This document shows, one piece after another, positions 1 to 10,918 of a DNA stretch of 64,000 nt. How positions within the stretch are numbered: the stretch's first letter is position 1; each line of letters begins with the position of its first letter. The notes beneath the pieces were generated by a model that was not told the DNA's origin, did no database searches, and saw only the letters and a list, made by a program, of their open reading frames with translations. Made by a program: the position numbers and the translations under genes. This DNA comes from Brienomyrus brachyistius (lineage: Eukaryota > Chordata > Actinopteri > Osteoglossiformes > Mormyridae): positions 17,152,935 through 17,216,934 of the forward strand of contig NC_064538.1 in the NCBI RefSeq assembly GCF_023856365.1. Direction: 5' to 3'.

Positions 1-697
1 TAGTTTGTTGGATGAAATGCAAATTTCAAATGATCCCCTTTCAGTTGCAGGGGTCCTTACAGGGGCGGGGCCAAAGGGACACTGGCCCAGCTGAAAGCTG
101 ATTGGTCCCTGGAGTGCCCTCTCCCCTGTCACTCCCCAGTTCAATACATATTATTCGCTAATGATAAGGTTGCCCCTCTGTATGAATCATACGCACTGTT
201 AGGCCCCAAACCTTAAACTATCATAGAATTGCCCATGTTGAGTTCTGGCCATCCAGGCCAGCATTCACGGCAGGTATTCACCAGGCTAATAATAAAAATC
301 AACTTGAAATAATTGGTCAAAATCAAATTGATCGTGAAATGCAATACCTTACTTCAAGAGTTAAAATGAGAATATATATGTTTATATGTTTCTTACCAAA
401 CCCTGTAATCTCTGCAAATGTAGTGAGAGATGTCAAAGAACTGAGCACTGAGGCGATATCTTAAATACCGCAGGACAAATAGGACCACATGCATTTTTCT
501 CTTAACCTTAAACAGAAGAGAGAGTGACATTTTAATAAATGCTATTTCACTGGGGTCAAAAGTCTGCCGGGTGATCTAGGTGCTCTTGGGCAAAATCTCA
601 CGATAAGACGCTCGGAGGAGGACGGCCAGCAGACTTTGAACGGTGGACTCCGGCTGAGATCACCATCTTGGTCCTCGACTTTGCGTGACAATTTGCC
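1..697. other. Upstream flank of mogat2, no gene seen
   Basis: This stretch precedes the mogat2 start codon and should hold its 5' UTR and proximal promoter. I see no clear TATA box close to the start codon and no open reading frame resembling a known protein. The last ~100 bases are richer in G+C than the rest. A GATAAG motif lies near 603, but short motifs like this are expected by chance. The transcription start cannot be placed from sequence alone. Confidence 0.5.
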
Positions 698-791
698 ATG
701 AAGGTTCAGCTTGCTCCGTTGGACGTCCCCCTTGCTCGGAGGCTGCAGACGGCATCCGTACTCTTCTGGGTGTTTTGCTTCCTTGGCCTGG
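698..791 (+). CDS. mogat2: mogat2 exon 1 (coding part)
   Basis: Encodes residues 1-31 plus the first base of codon 32 (94 nt, phase 1 at the end). It begins MKVQLAPLD and contains RRLQT, as in other MGATs, then enters the first hydrophobic segment. The donor is GTGAGT at 792. Confidence 0.9.
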
Positions 792-1337
792 GTGAGTGTC
801 GCTCGCAGACACGCCTGGGGCCCGTCCGGGCTCTCTGCTCCAGCGCAGGCTCCTGTCCCGTAGCTCGTTTTGGCTCCTGGTGGACTACAGCTCTGTCTCT
901 CTCTTCACCTGTGTGATTTTTAAGTGTCATGTAGGGGTAGAGGGATGTCTTGGGTTCCCTACATTTGGAACATCTAAAACACTGCTTCAGGCTAGGACAC
1001 AGCAAGCAAGTCAGTTTGGGTGAAGAGGAAAAGCTTACAAAAAAAATAGAATTATTTCATGTTGGTTTTTTTTTTTTACTTGCATTAAATATGTGCAAAA
1101 CATGGCCATGATACCATGAATAAGTAATTTCTAACAATTAAAAAAATGCCTTTAAATATAGTGTTAGGAGATTTTATGCTTTAGCTTGTACTGGTCTTGT
1201 TTAACATGCAAACCTGTCGAAATGTCTCTTGTTTTTTCACCCGTAATGCTATGGGTCCCTGCACAGGAAATATGATTTTGACATAGAGAACATGACTGAG
1301 GTATTAGCAGCAGCAGTAACTGCAGGGTAGGGCTGCT

Positions 1338-1401
<64 letters not shown>

Positions 1402-4400
1402 CCTCGTTCTCCCCCTTTTGCTGCCAGGAACAGGCAGTGCCAGGGCCAGCGAGGGCACAGTCTCGTTACCCTCTCACTGTGTCAGCAGGAAGGGAGGCAT
1501 CCAAACTCCTAAACCTGCTTCGTCATCCTAGCCTCTAACACCCCCCCCCCCCCCCCCCCCTTTTGGAACTTATGACAATAGAAACGGAATTATATCTCAT
1601 AAACTGTCTCAGAGAGAGACATTAAAGGAAATGGAATAGGTCTGTGCCACAGAATGAGCACAAATAGATCTTGATTTTAGGAGGACAGATTTTGCTTGCG
1701 ACTAATCGCAGATATTGCGTGTGTACAGTGTTGTAGGCACCCCGTCCTCATTGTGGTGTCCATGACTCCCCTGGGTGACGCCGGCGTTTGTCCTTGCAGC
1801 GCCGGGCAGCGCCATACTTTTCCTTGCCCTCCTTTTCACCCGCTATTGGCTGATCAGCGTGTTGTATGCCTGCTGGTGGTTCTCCGACTGGGAGACGCCG
1901 GCTCGTGGCGGTAGGAGGATCGATGTCATCTGCAGGCTGCCCCTATGGAGACACATGCGAGACTACTTCCCCATCCGGGTGAGTGATGCAACACCTAGTC
2001 TCCAACGTGCTGAGCAATGGCAGAAATTTCATCATGCTTCCTTGCACAGGACAATTTGGGATACATATGGGTTATGGGGCTTCATGCACGTGTTGTTTAG
2101 ATGCAGTTTTTACGCAAAGTATCTGTCAGTTTCTTTTCATATGGTTGAATATGTTACAAGAGATATTCGGGATAAGCTTGTATGCCTCCAGGGGACTTGA
2201 ACTAATAACCTCTGGGTTACAGGTCAATGCTCACCACATTGTCTACCACCCAACATGCAGCACACAAAATACATCCATTTTGCATACCCCCCTGCTAAAA
2301 AAAACAGCACAGACTGGCATAACTGGTTATCAGTATGACCAGCATAAAGCGTGCTTGGCATCTACCAGCTACACCAGCATGAAAATCATGCTGCTTTGTA
2401 CTATTTTTTTTCAGAAGGGCCCATATTCTATACTGGGTCACAGAGGTCTGGAGCTTATCCCCGAAGCTACATGCAGGGAATAATGCAGAATGGGTATTGT
2501 TTTGGGCAGCAGATGAGCAAAGCTATAGAGAGAATAATCACATCTGTGTAAGCTAAAAGTCAATTTCTGCATGAAAAGCTTATATAAAGATGTTAGGCAT
2601 GAGCTGTTTTGTTTTGTGATTTGCTAAGGTTTCCTGCATTCTGGATAAACACATCGGGGGAAATGTGGTTTTATCCTCAGGGATTTGTTGTCACGTGCTT
2701 TTGCAGCTCTCTGCCGAGTTCATTGGGTGCACAGATGCTGTGTCTCCTCCGCTCCTCCACGGGATTTGCATCCGACATTTTTGTCCTCGCGTTTCTGCTG
2801 TGTCATGCTACCCAGCTCCAGGACGTGTAACTCGCAACTCTACCCCGTTGCCAATATGAACTAATATATGGAAAATATCTGCGAAAATCGCTTTAAAATA
2901 AATAATCTGCATATATATTTTGAAAATCTGAAACAACTGCTGATAACTGCTAATAAACACTAAAAGCTATGCTGAAATAACTTATTTAATGTAACCCAAT
3001 GTCCTCATTATTTTTAGCTATTTCAACTATTGTGTGTTATAGTGCATTGTGCTTTTTGCTGTAAAAACGTCTACTGTGGAGATTGTTAACTTGTGAGTTT
3101 TTCTCTGAGGCTGCCTGAGGTCAAGGTCAGCTTGGCACGGGCGATATCGCGCCTGACGGTAAATATTCTCTCGGTGGAACATCAGGGAACTTTGTAGTTT
3201 GTATTGAACTACGGACTCTGGGTGTGCCTGGGTCTTATTTTCAGTGGCTCCCCAGCTGTGCGTGCGCATGTGTTTGTGTCTGTCTGTCTGTGTGCCTGTA
3301 CACGTGTGGATGTGCCAGGCCACTGACCGAACCTCAAAGAAGGACACTGTCAGCTGTGAAACAGCACTGCTTTATATACTTGCTTTTTCTATACTTGTTT
3401 TATATATTTGCTTACTTTTGGTCCCCACAATGTCGTAAATACAACCCTCACCGCCACACGCACGCACACAGCCCAAGTATTCATATCTTTATGGGGGCTC
3501 TCCATTACATTTCTATGGGCATAACCCTAATCCCAACCATGACAACTTTAACCCCTACCCAGCCCCAACCTTAACTATAAGTAACCAAACAAAATACAAG
3601 ACTTTTGGTATTTTAAGTTTTTTTTTTTTTTTATTGCGTTAACAGATTTTTATAAAATTGAGCTTATCTATGTGGGGACCGAAAAAGTGTTAAGGTAAAT
3701 AGTTACAAGTTTTTATCACATTGTGGGGAAATCTGGTCCCCACAATATAACAATTATAAAAACGCACACACTCACTAGTAGAACATTTTGACTTCTAAGT
3801 TCCTTGCCCTGCAGTATACTTTTGAATAATTAAATATGACATTTTGAGCGACTTTACATTTGACTAACCTGTAAATAAAATCTTTCTGCTTCTCTATCCA
3901 GAGAATGTTTTTCGGTCCGACGTGCCTTTGCGCTGTAACACAACACTACCCTCCAGTGGTCATAATTTTAATATTGCTAGTTTAAAGATAAATCCACTTC
4001 AGGTCTAGTTTTGAATGGTTTGCGGGGTTTTCTTGTGATCTGTTTGTATTTTCCCTGTATGATCCGATTTGCTAAAAGGAAATGGCAGCTCACAACATGC
4101 AAATTTAAATGTCTTGTTTATGTGTTTTGCCTGTCGTACGACGTATATAGTGTTTTATTTCCGGGGACGCTTTATCGCGCACCTTATCTTTAATATTGTC
4201 GGTGTTTTTTTGGGTTTTTTTTTAGCTAGGTTAACGAATGCTGCCAAAAGATGAATACATTTTTAAATATGGTTTGATTTTTTTTTTTACTTATGTGAAA
4301 ATGTAAGTGCTGTTTAAGCTGTATTGCATAAACAGTCAGTGTCTTATGAAAGGAAATTTAGGTTTAGGTTTATTTCGTTTTTAAGAGTTTTGACCTATAC

Positions 4401-6847
4401 ATAACATTTACCCACACTACACTGAGCCCGATAACTGTTCTTGGGGGAAAAACTGCTTTGAAGCCAGATATATGTAGAATTATGATGAAATATAAAATAT
4501 AGGGTACATTTAACATGGAATTATGTTTGTTGGAGACGAGACACAATGAGAATGTATCATTCAATCACTGGGAGAAATCAGCATTGTTACATTAATATGT
4601 GTCTCTATCTGTTCTGTCAGCTGTCAACCAGTAAAGGAAAGAATTTATCCCTCTGTGATTTATGTTTAGTGAGAAGGAAGCAGGTGGGATATTGTCTGCA
4701 GAGTCACTAATACTTACTTGACTTCCATAAGATGGCCTTGCAGGTACATTTAAAAATATTTTAAAGCATTAACCGTTTAACATATTCATCCACAGAAATG
4801 ATATGTTGGTATGTTGCTTCTGGCAAAGCAATAATTCCAAATTTGACATTTGCTTGAAAATTAGATTCCACTTTTTTTTTTCATGCTCAGTTCAGTACAA
4901 AAGAAGGATACATTTCAGTTGTGACTCAGTTTCACCTGGCTTTCTAAAAATATTTTACTGCTTGGCAAGGAGAAGTCCCAGGAATCATTGTAAATAAAAT
5001 GGTAAATAACATCGAAAGAACGTGACCAAAGAACTCAAGCATGAATTTCTTCTGAGTGTTCATCCCTGTACTAGGTGCAGCGTTTTTGCAAGTAAGTGTT
5101 TGCCGGTTGACCTGTCTTAATAATTACGTGCTTTTTCTAGTGATTAGTAGGAACTATATTTTCCCAATCCAATCCTTGGGAACTCACAGTCGGTCCATGT
5201 TTGTGCTTCCTCTTAGCTCCCAGAAAAACCGTATGTGGGTCCCCGAGCACCGAATTGGGAAACACTGTCTTACTGGTTTTCAGGCAAAACATGTGGGTAG
5301 TTCTGGTTACAGACGGCTGATATGAAAGCAGCTGCGGGAGGGGAGACCCGCACTGTGTTTGCAAACACTGGGCTCCAACCTGTGGAAAAGCAGCAGAGAA
5401 TAATAAATTTGGGACATTTGGGCTGTGGGGTGGAGTGGGGGGCACGTGAAGACAAGTACCATCTATAACAGTCGCTGCTCGACCTCTGTCATTCGGGGAA
5501 GTCTTAAGCTGGGTGTCACTTTCCTCCATTCAGCCAGGGGGGCTATAATATATTATCTAAATAGTGACTTTAAGGGAATGTAGGTCAGTGGCAGACTGCA
5601 TGCTTTGCATGTATTAAGTCCTGGGATACAATCCTTGGCATCTCTAATGTGACATGCTCCTCAACACGTGCAGCCGGACTGACTGGGGGCTGGTGTGTGC
5701 CTCAGCAGGTTAGGTCTTTGTGAGCAAAAGGTTGCTGGTTCAAATCCTGCTCTTTGCAGAGTTGCGGCCTTCAGCAAACTTAAACTTAAAAAAAGCGCAA
5801 GCGGGTACCACCTATCATGTGGATGATAGAGATTTGAGTCTTTTTTACTGCCTGGGATGTGAGGACCAGGGCAATGACTGGGAGGTATTAGGATGTACCA
5901 AATAGGTATGTGCGGGGGGGGGGGAATTGGAGCTCTGTGTTTTGAATAAGTCATAGTTGTTTGTCAGCACGTGCAGGAAGGCTGACAAAAAGTGCTTCAT
6001 CATCTAACTAACATGCAGCCCCCCTGGAGCTGGGGGGTGAAGGGCCTTGATTAATGGCCCATTGGACATGTCAGTGCTCTGCTGAGGCTGGGACTTGAAC
6101 TGGCCATCTTCTGGTCACAGCACTGAGCCACCCACTGGCCCTTTTAATTTGTTAAATCTTTACGAGTTTAATAGGTATGGTCAGGTTTTACACCCAATCA
6201 GCTTTCAACTACCACAAAAAAAAAGGATGTGCCAAAGTTCTCATGTAAGACATATAACATACACACATACATTCCTCCTGGGAGCGGAACTCAGCGTCCT
6301 GCTCTGGCCCCCGACTCCATTGTTGGAAACTCCATTGACAGAAAAGCAGAAAACTCTGCAGACTTTTCATTGGACACCTGTCCAGGGGGTGGGGGATCCA
6401 CAGTGTAGTGCAGCCTTTTCTTTTTACTGTGGAAATGGAGCGTGTGGCCGCCGCGGCTGCAGCACTCATTACTCCTTTCTGACCTCCCCCCTCCAGCTGA
6501 TAAAAACGGCCGATATTGACCCCAAGCAGAACTACGTGCTCGGCTTCCACCCGCACGGCATCATGGTGGCGGGGGCCTTCACCAGCTTCTCCTCCTGCGC
6601 CACGGGATTCTGGGAGCTATACCCTGGGCTGAGGCCACATCTCCTCATGCTGCCCCTCTGGTTCCGGATCCCCTTCTTCCGGGACCTACTCCTGTCTGGA
6701 GGTGGGGGGCGGAGGGGATTCACACTGATCACAGTTCAGGATCAGACTCGGAATCACTTATTTCACATGTTTATGTCAGAGGAATTTGTTTTGGTGCACG
6801 GTCACATACGACACACAAACATGAAACTGAGGCATATAAGAAAATAA

Positions 6848-6907
<60 letters not shown>

Positions 6908-9059
6908 CATGAAAAGAATACAGATATTTACATGATAAACACATAACAGACAAGCGAGAGACAACAAACGTGAAAGATTGCAAATTGCACAAAATATGCA
7001 TACTGTACATATATAATTATACCACACATGCCAAATAGACCACACAAGCCAATACTTTTGAACAAAGTTACACCATAATCTAAGTGCATCCCAGAAGCCA
7101 AAAAACACTACAATATAAGTTACTTATGTACATTAATAGCACTCGATACACACAGAGAGGTTCAGCTACACTGTAATATTTGGAAGTTTTATAATTCAAT
7201 ATGCCAAAACTATACCATAGGTCTGATCTCCTCGCACAAGGACAGTGCGAGGTACTTGCTGCAGCAGCCAGGGGGCGGTAATGTGCTAGTAATCGCGGTG
7301 GGAGGAGCACCAGAGGCCTTGGATGCACATCCTGGTTCCTACACCGTGCAGCTGGCCAATAAGAAGGGTTTCGTCAAACTGGCAATGGAGAATGGGTAAG
7401 GACGGTTGGGCTGGGCCGGGCCTTAAGGTTAAGAACTGGGTTAGGGTTAGGCCTCATCCAAGCTTATATCTCACTATTCTGTGCCCTTCTACCATCTTTT
7501 TTTGACCTTTCTTGCACCTCCATCTGTCGGCTGACCGTTTCCCCTACAGGGCTCATCTGGTGCCTGTCTTCTCCTTTGGGGAGAATGAGATTTATGATCA
7601 GGTGCAGAACAAGAGGGGGACCTGGCTTCGCTCGTTGCAGGAGTGCCTTCAGAGGGTGATGGGAATTTCCCTGCCCCTCTTCCACGCCCGTGGAGTCTTC
7701 CAGTACAGCTTTGGTGTCATTCCATACAGGAGGCCCATCAACACTGTGGGTGAGCAAAAATGTGGGCCGTCTGGCAGGGAGCTGGGAGGGAGAAAAAACG
7801 TGGAACGGCTGTGGGTCTCTGAGGACCGGATTTGGAAACACTGCCCTAAGGCACTCCCTGCTAAGCTCCATAAATGTTTTTTTTTTTTAAATATTCAAAA
7901 TGTGATTTTGATGTGATACTATTTGAGTATATTCTTTGTATGTGATGGTTTTGAAAGAAGAATTTTGCCACAAGGTGGCTCAACACAGTTTCTGTGCCTG
8001 ACCTCAGAAGGTCGCCAGGTCAAGCCTCAGTCTTGGCAGAAAAGTCACATGTCTGTGTGTCCTTCAACAAAGGCCCCTAACCCCCAGCTCCAGGGGTACT
8101 GCACATTGGCTGACCCTGTGCTGTAGACCCCCCCCCCCAACGCTTGCTTTCACCCATATGTGTGTCTCGTGGAGAACAAGATGGGGGAGGCAAAAAGCAC
8201 TGTGAGTGAAGTAGCCTGCAGAATCACGACAACATTTTCATTATAGCAAACAGTAGAGAGCGTGATGGCTTACCAACTTTTGACCCATTCAAGTTCTAGC
8301 ACGCGAGTCATATTCCAAACAAAGGTCATATACCAAGCAAAATTTTTCACGTACGAACAGAACGTATACCAAGTTGGACTTATTCCAAAGCGGACTATAC
8401 CGAGGTACCACTGTACGTCATACAACTGGAGACGTTGCATTACAGAATGATCTCATCCTCAGGTGATGATCAACAGTGGCATGAAATAGTTTAACATAGT
8501 GTTTCCCAATCCGGTCCTCGGGTCGGCTCGGCTAGCAAAAAGGGTCCCCGAGGACCAGATTGGGAAACACTGGTTTAACACATAGCCCCTTGATTGTGAG
8601 TGTTACCTATAAAATAGTCTCAGATTTTAGATTAGAGTGGTGTGTGGCTCTGTAGGTCTTGTGCCCAGGGCTGGTGGAGTGTTAGGCCGGTGGGGAAGAC
8701 CCTTAACCCCAACCACTCTTGGAACCGGCTGACCCTGCTGTCTCAGTTGTACATTGCTCTGAATGCCAAGCTCTTGCTGAACAAGTAAATGTAAATGTAA
8801 CACGAATGTCCTTTGCAAGCTGCTAAAGATGATCTTCTGCTGTGCCGGTGTGTTTGGCCAGTGGATCTGACTGAACAAGAAGTGACCACATGTTCCCTCC
8901 ACAGTCGGGAAGCCGATAAAGGTGGAGAAGAACCTCAGGCCCACCGATGAGGAGCTGGAAGCCCTGCATGAGCTCTACACCGAGCAGTTGTATCAGCTGT
9001 TTGAGGACCACAAGGAAAAGTACGGAGTTCCTAAGGAGAAGCACCTCACCATCATCTGA
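698..9059 (+). CDS. mogat2: 2-acylglycerol O-acyltransferase 2 (MGAT2), six exons
   Basis: Spliced coding sequence: 698-791, 1800-1978, 6497-6701, 7221-7395, 7550-7749, 8905-9059 (1,008 nt, 335 aa plus stop; human MOGAT2 is 334 aa). All five introns are GT-AG. The family enzyme transfers a fatty acyl group from acyl-CoA to 2-monoacylglycerol, giving diacylglycerol in the ER membrane, chiefly during intestinal fat absorption. Visible family features: hydrophobic segments at about residues 18-30 and 36-58, YFP at 87-89, the catalytic HPHG at 109-112, NKKGFVKLA at 206-214, and [10 protein letters not shown] at 221-230. The start at 698 gives the family N-terminus (APL then RRLQT). The paralogue dgat2 follows on the same strand with matching exon lengths. 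Synteny and the exon 5 sequence favour mogat2 over mogat1 or mogat3. No inactivating change seen. Confidence 0.93.
1339..1399. repeat. (CT)n microsatellite
   Basis: About 30 CT units with one TT interruption, in mogat2 intron 1. Read on the minus strand this gives a spurious Arg-Glu repeat open frame. Confidence 0.95.
1541..1560. repeat. C20 homopolymer
   Basis: Twenty consecutive C residues in mogat2 intron 1. Length is likely uncertain in any assembly. Confidence 0.9.
1800..1978 (+). CDS. mogat2: mogat2 exon 2
   Basis: Encodes residues 32-91 (179 nt, ends in phase 0). It follows a TTGCAG acceptor and ends CGG|GTGAGT. It carries the second hydrophobic segment, the FTRYWL/CWWF stretch, and the YFP motif at residues 87-89, which family work links to acyltransferase activity. 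Confidence 0.93.
2290..2419. mobile_element. Short MITE-like element
   Basis: About 130 bp beginning CCCTGCTAAAAAAAA and ending TTTTTTTTCAGAAGGG, which are imperfect inverted ends. The interior has CCAGCAT/ATGCTG motifs like a common fish MITE I recall. No clear target-site duplication. Confidence 0.5.
3419..3775. repeat. Dispersed fish repeat with GGTCCCCACA ends
   Basis: TGGTCCCCACAA occurs near both ends (3419 and 3735), with GTGGGGACC in between and degenerate CCTAA/ACCC-rich tracts inside. The pattern matches a dispersed repeat seen in many fish genomes. I cannot assign its class. Confidence 0.5.
5158..5267. mobile_element. hAT-type foldback MITE, degraded copy
   Basis: Inverted halves: TTCCCAATCCAATCCTTGGG on the left and CCGAGCACCGAATTGGGAAA on the right, ending in CACTG. 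It belongs to the same family as the copies at 7771, 8497 and 9183 but is more diverged. Confidence 0.65.
5690..5765 (+). mobile_element. tRNA-derived SINE head, partial
   Basis: GTGCCTCAGCAGGTTAGG resembles a Pol III box A, and GGTTCAAATCC 45 bases later is a good box B. The downstream body is not clear. Likely a truncated SINE rather than a working tRNA gene. Confidence 0.45.
5971..6133 (-). mobile_element. tRNA-derived SINE copy
   Basis: On the minus strand GGGTGGCTCAGTG (box A-like) and CCAGTTCAAGTCCC (box B-like) are followed by a body with GGCCCTT and CCCCAGCTCCAGGG. The + strand copy at about 7970-8140 shares this body. Confidence 0.5.
6497..6701 (+). CDS. mogat2: mogat2 exon 3 (HPHG exon)
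   Basis: 205 nt, residues 92-159 plus one base. It starts LIKTADIDP and contains FHPHG, the family catalytic motif. The acceptor is CTCCAG. The donor, GTGGGG, is weaker than consensus, and a G-rich run follows. The length equals dgat2 exon 5. Confidence 0.93.
6702..7220. other. mogat2 intron 3
   Basis: A 519 bp GT-AG intron. Its main content is a TA microsatellite at 6855-6906. No gene seen. Confidence 0.8.
6855..6906. repeat. (TA)n microsatellite
   Basis: 26 TA units in mogat2 intron 3. Confidence 0.95.
7221..7395 (+). CDS. mogat2: mogat2 exon 4
   Basis: 175 nt, residues 160-217 plus two bases. It encodes [19 protein letters not shown] and ends [12 protein letters not shown]. Acceptor ACCATAG, donor GTAAGG. 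The frame enters in phase 1 and leaves in phase 2, exactly as dgat2 exon 6 does. Confidence 0.92.
7550..7749 (+). CDS. mogat2: mogat2 exon 5
   Basis: 200 nt, residues 218-284 plus one base. It encodes [10 protein letters not shown] and [20 protein letters not shown]; the second block is very close to human MOGAT2 as I recall it and is the best discriminator from dgat2. Donor GTGAGC. A MITE remnant begins about 20 bases into the following intron. Confidence 0.93.
7771..7843. mobile_element. Half copy of the hAT-type MITE
   Basis: CTGGCAGGGAGCTGGGAGGG through GAGGACCGGATTTGGAAACACTG corresponds to the right half of the family seen at 9183-9309. The left half is missing. It starts about 20 bases after the exon 5 donor. 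Confidence 0.65.
7970..8140 (+). mobile_element. tRNA-derived SINE copy
   Basis: GGTGGCTCAACAC, then TCGCCAGGTCAAGCC, then CCCCTAACCCCCAGCTCCAG match the minus-strand copy at 5971-6133. It ends in GCTGACCCTG and a C run. Confidence 0.5.
8497..8572. mobile_element. hAT MITE with perfect 8-bp target-site duplication
   Basis: 76 bp. The terminal inverted repeats are about 25 bp (TAGTGTTTCCCAATCC left, GATTGGGAAACACTG right) with very few mismatches. GTTTAACA occurs directly before (8489-8496) and after (8573-8580) the element, a perfect 8-bp duplication as expected for hAT insertion. No transposase is encoded, so it is non-autonomous. Confidence 0.85.
8637..8800 (+). mobile_element. SINE-like fragment
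   Basis: It shares GACCCTGCTGTCTCAGTTG and a TAAATGTAAATGTAA tail with the copy near 62990-63176. The box A-like TGTGGCTCTGTAGG is visible; box B is not. Tentative. Confidence 0.4.
8905..9059 (+). CDS. mogat2: mogat2 exon 6 (terminal coding exon)
   Basis: 155 nt, completing [10 protein letters not shown] and ending HLTII then TGA at 9057-9059. Acceptor TCCACAG. It is the same length as the dgat2 terminal coding exon. Confidence 0.93.
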
Positions 9060-9660
9060 GTGGCGCCCACCTCGAGGGGCAGGGTCAGACTCTTACTGCA
9101 CCGCAGCCCGGCAGGTTTCCCTTCTGAAGGAGGACTTTCTCTGCCCCAGATCCCCCGTTGTTGTATCAATGGCCAATCATTTCAATTTAGGCCAATCCAG
9201 TCCTCAGGGACCCACAGTCGCCCCACGTTTTTGCTCCCTCCCAGCTCCCTGCCAGGCTGTAGAGGGAGCGAAAACTTGGACTGTCTATTGTCCGGATTGG
9301 GAAATGCTGATTTAAACAACACCAGCATCTTTTAAATATTAAGGCTGGATACCACACGCCAGCTTTACATTGTTTTGTGTTAAAACCTTTGTCCGTTTTT
9401 ATATGTATGAAACATATCTCAGGAACAATGACGTACGTGATTAGCAGTGCAGGCATAATGAACATGACTCTTTGCATGGCTGATACATGTGTGAAATTTA
9501 ACGTGGGATACAAGGACATTCACATGGGTTCAAAGATGTAAAAAGTGACACGAGGGTTATGTGTGACTCATGGCCCCAGTTTCTTAACAGAATCTTTCGG
9601 AAGGAGCCATCTTGGGGACAAGGTCTTGCAAAATGACATTAAAGTACTGAAAAAAATTAA
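9060..9660 (+). other. mogat2: Probable mogat2 3' UTR
   Basis: The sequence after the mogat2 stop contains a MITE (9183-9309). The first plausible poly(A) signal is ATTAAA at 9638-9643. AATAAA at 9906 and 9915 are alternatives but lie in a dispersed repeat. The end of the transcript is therefore uncertain. Confidence 0.4.
9183..9309. mobile_element. hAT-type foldback MITE copy
   Basis: Left half CCAATCCAGTCCTCAGGGAC and right half ending CCGGATTGGGAAATGCTG are inverted copies around GCTCCCTCCCAGCTCCCTG. No convincing target-site duplication remains. It lies in the presumed mogat2 3' UTR. Confidence 0.65.
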
Positions 9661-10600
9661 GCCTCATCTTATCATGCACTCAAATGATTGTAAAATTCCA
9701 TCTACCCAGCTTACATAAGCGCTAACCCAATATAGGGTAATGGTGAGCCAACAGCCTGTCTCTGGAAGCATGGTAGACAGAATCATAATCATTGTCTGAA
9801 TCATTTTATTTGCCATGTACAAAAAGTACAAGGAATTTGTTTTGGCTCAGGTGCTGGTGTTAGTGCACAATTTAAACATACTGTCAAGACAAAAATACAC
9901 AAAACAATAAATTGAATAAAAAGAAAATTAGAGATAGAGAAATAAAAAATGTGCTATTAATAAATAAAATAATAAACATGCAGAAGTGTAAATAAGGGTA
10001 AGATAACTGGGTGCAGGGTACAACCAGTTTAGGGTATATGCCAGTATGCCTATAGAGTCAATAGGAGTATTATACAGGAGTATCGGGTAGATGACATCAC
10101 AGGTGACACAATCCCACATGCTATGTGTCACTAAGTCATGTTGCTGTAAGTTATTGGAGATTTTCTATGAAACCAGCTCAACCACACCGATAGAACCGGA
10201 CAGGAAACCCCAGTCATAAATGTTTAAGGTGACACTGTTACCAGCACAGCCTCCTGACCACCCTGTTCATACAATTATTAATTATAATGTTCTCAAACCA
10301 GATAGTTTGGCTACAAACCAGTTCAGCTTGGAGATACTTCAGTGATTTGTTTGAAAAGCAAACAAGTGTCAGTGTACACTGGCTATCTTCTGTTTGTACG
10401 TTTGAAATGAAATATTTTAATATCGATTTATTCTTGGCATTACAAATGGTGTCCAATGTTTGTTCTCACCGTAGTTATTTCACATCTGACACATGCATGA
10501 AACTAAGTAAAACTAGAGAGTAAATAGGCAATACAGTCCAGCAGATGTGTCTATAAATGTATCGTTTACCTGTTTCTGAGGAAAACTTTGTGATTTTTTT

Positions 10601-10614
10601 TATATATATATATA

Positions 10615-10663
<49 letters not shown>
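10601..10663. repeat. (TA)n microsatellite
   Basis: About 31 TA units with one C interruption, between mogat2 and dgat2. Confidence 0.95.
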
Positions 10664-10667
<4 letters not shown>

Positions 10668-10794
10668 TTAACTATGCTAAACTGTCAGTTTAGGACAGTA
10701 GCCGTTTGTCACGTCCTTTGTAGTTTTGTAACACTGCATGATTGCAGGGGTGAGATGTTTCCAAATGTCCCAGCTGCCGAATAAAAAAAAAACC

Positions 10795-10918
10795 CTCTGG
10801 ATTGTGCCCAGTGCCAGGATTTCAACAGAGTGATACTGGACGGAGCCCCGAGGGGGTCTTGGACCAAGGGTCCGTCCACTGTCCTTGTCAAAGGGGTGAT
10901 GATAGCGTCAATCCAGAG
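10795..10918. repeat. Nested inverted repeat (hairpin)
   Basis: Perfect outer arms CTCTGGATTG (10795-10804) and CAATCCAGAG (10909-10918) enclose an inner pair TGGACGGA / TCCGTCCA. No transposon family recognised. Confidence 0.6.

Larger units (their letters stand above)
792..1799. other. mogat2 intron 1
   Basis: GT-AG intron of 1,008 bp. It holds a CT-dinucleotide microsatellite (1339-1399) and a 20-base C homopolymer (1541-1560). Nothing else recognisable. Confidence 0.8.
1979..6496. other. mogat2 intron 2, repeat-rich
   Basis: This 4.5 kb GT-AG intron contains a probable MITE (2290-2419), a dispersed GGTCCCCACA repeat (3419-3775), a hAT-type foldback copy (5158-5267), and two tRNA-like SINE pieces (about 5690-5765 + and 5971-6133 -). 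The remainder is AT-rich with no supported gene. Confidence 0.75.
7750..8904. other. mogat2 intron 5
   Basis: A 1.16 kb GT-AG intron densely colonised by repeats: MITE half (7771-7843), SINE (about 7970-8140), intact hAT MITE (8497-8572) and a SINE-like fragment (about 8637-8800). Confidence 0.75.

Noticed and set aside
3415..3600. Interstitial telomeric repeat
   Set aside because: The CCTAA/ACCC tracts are too degenerate and lie within a dispersed repeat.
6095..6847. 250-codon open frame as a mogat2 isoform
   Set aside because: Only 6497-6701 matches the family. The upstream part is SINE and intron, and the downstream part runs into intron after a good exon boundary.
9906..9920. AATAAA pair as the mogat2 poly(A) signal
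   Set aside because: They lie 850 bases past the stop inside an AT-rich dispersed repeat with no clear GT-rich downstream element. ATTAAA at 9638 is nearer, though also weak.
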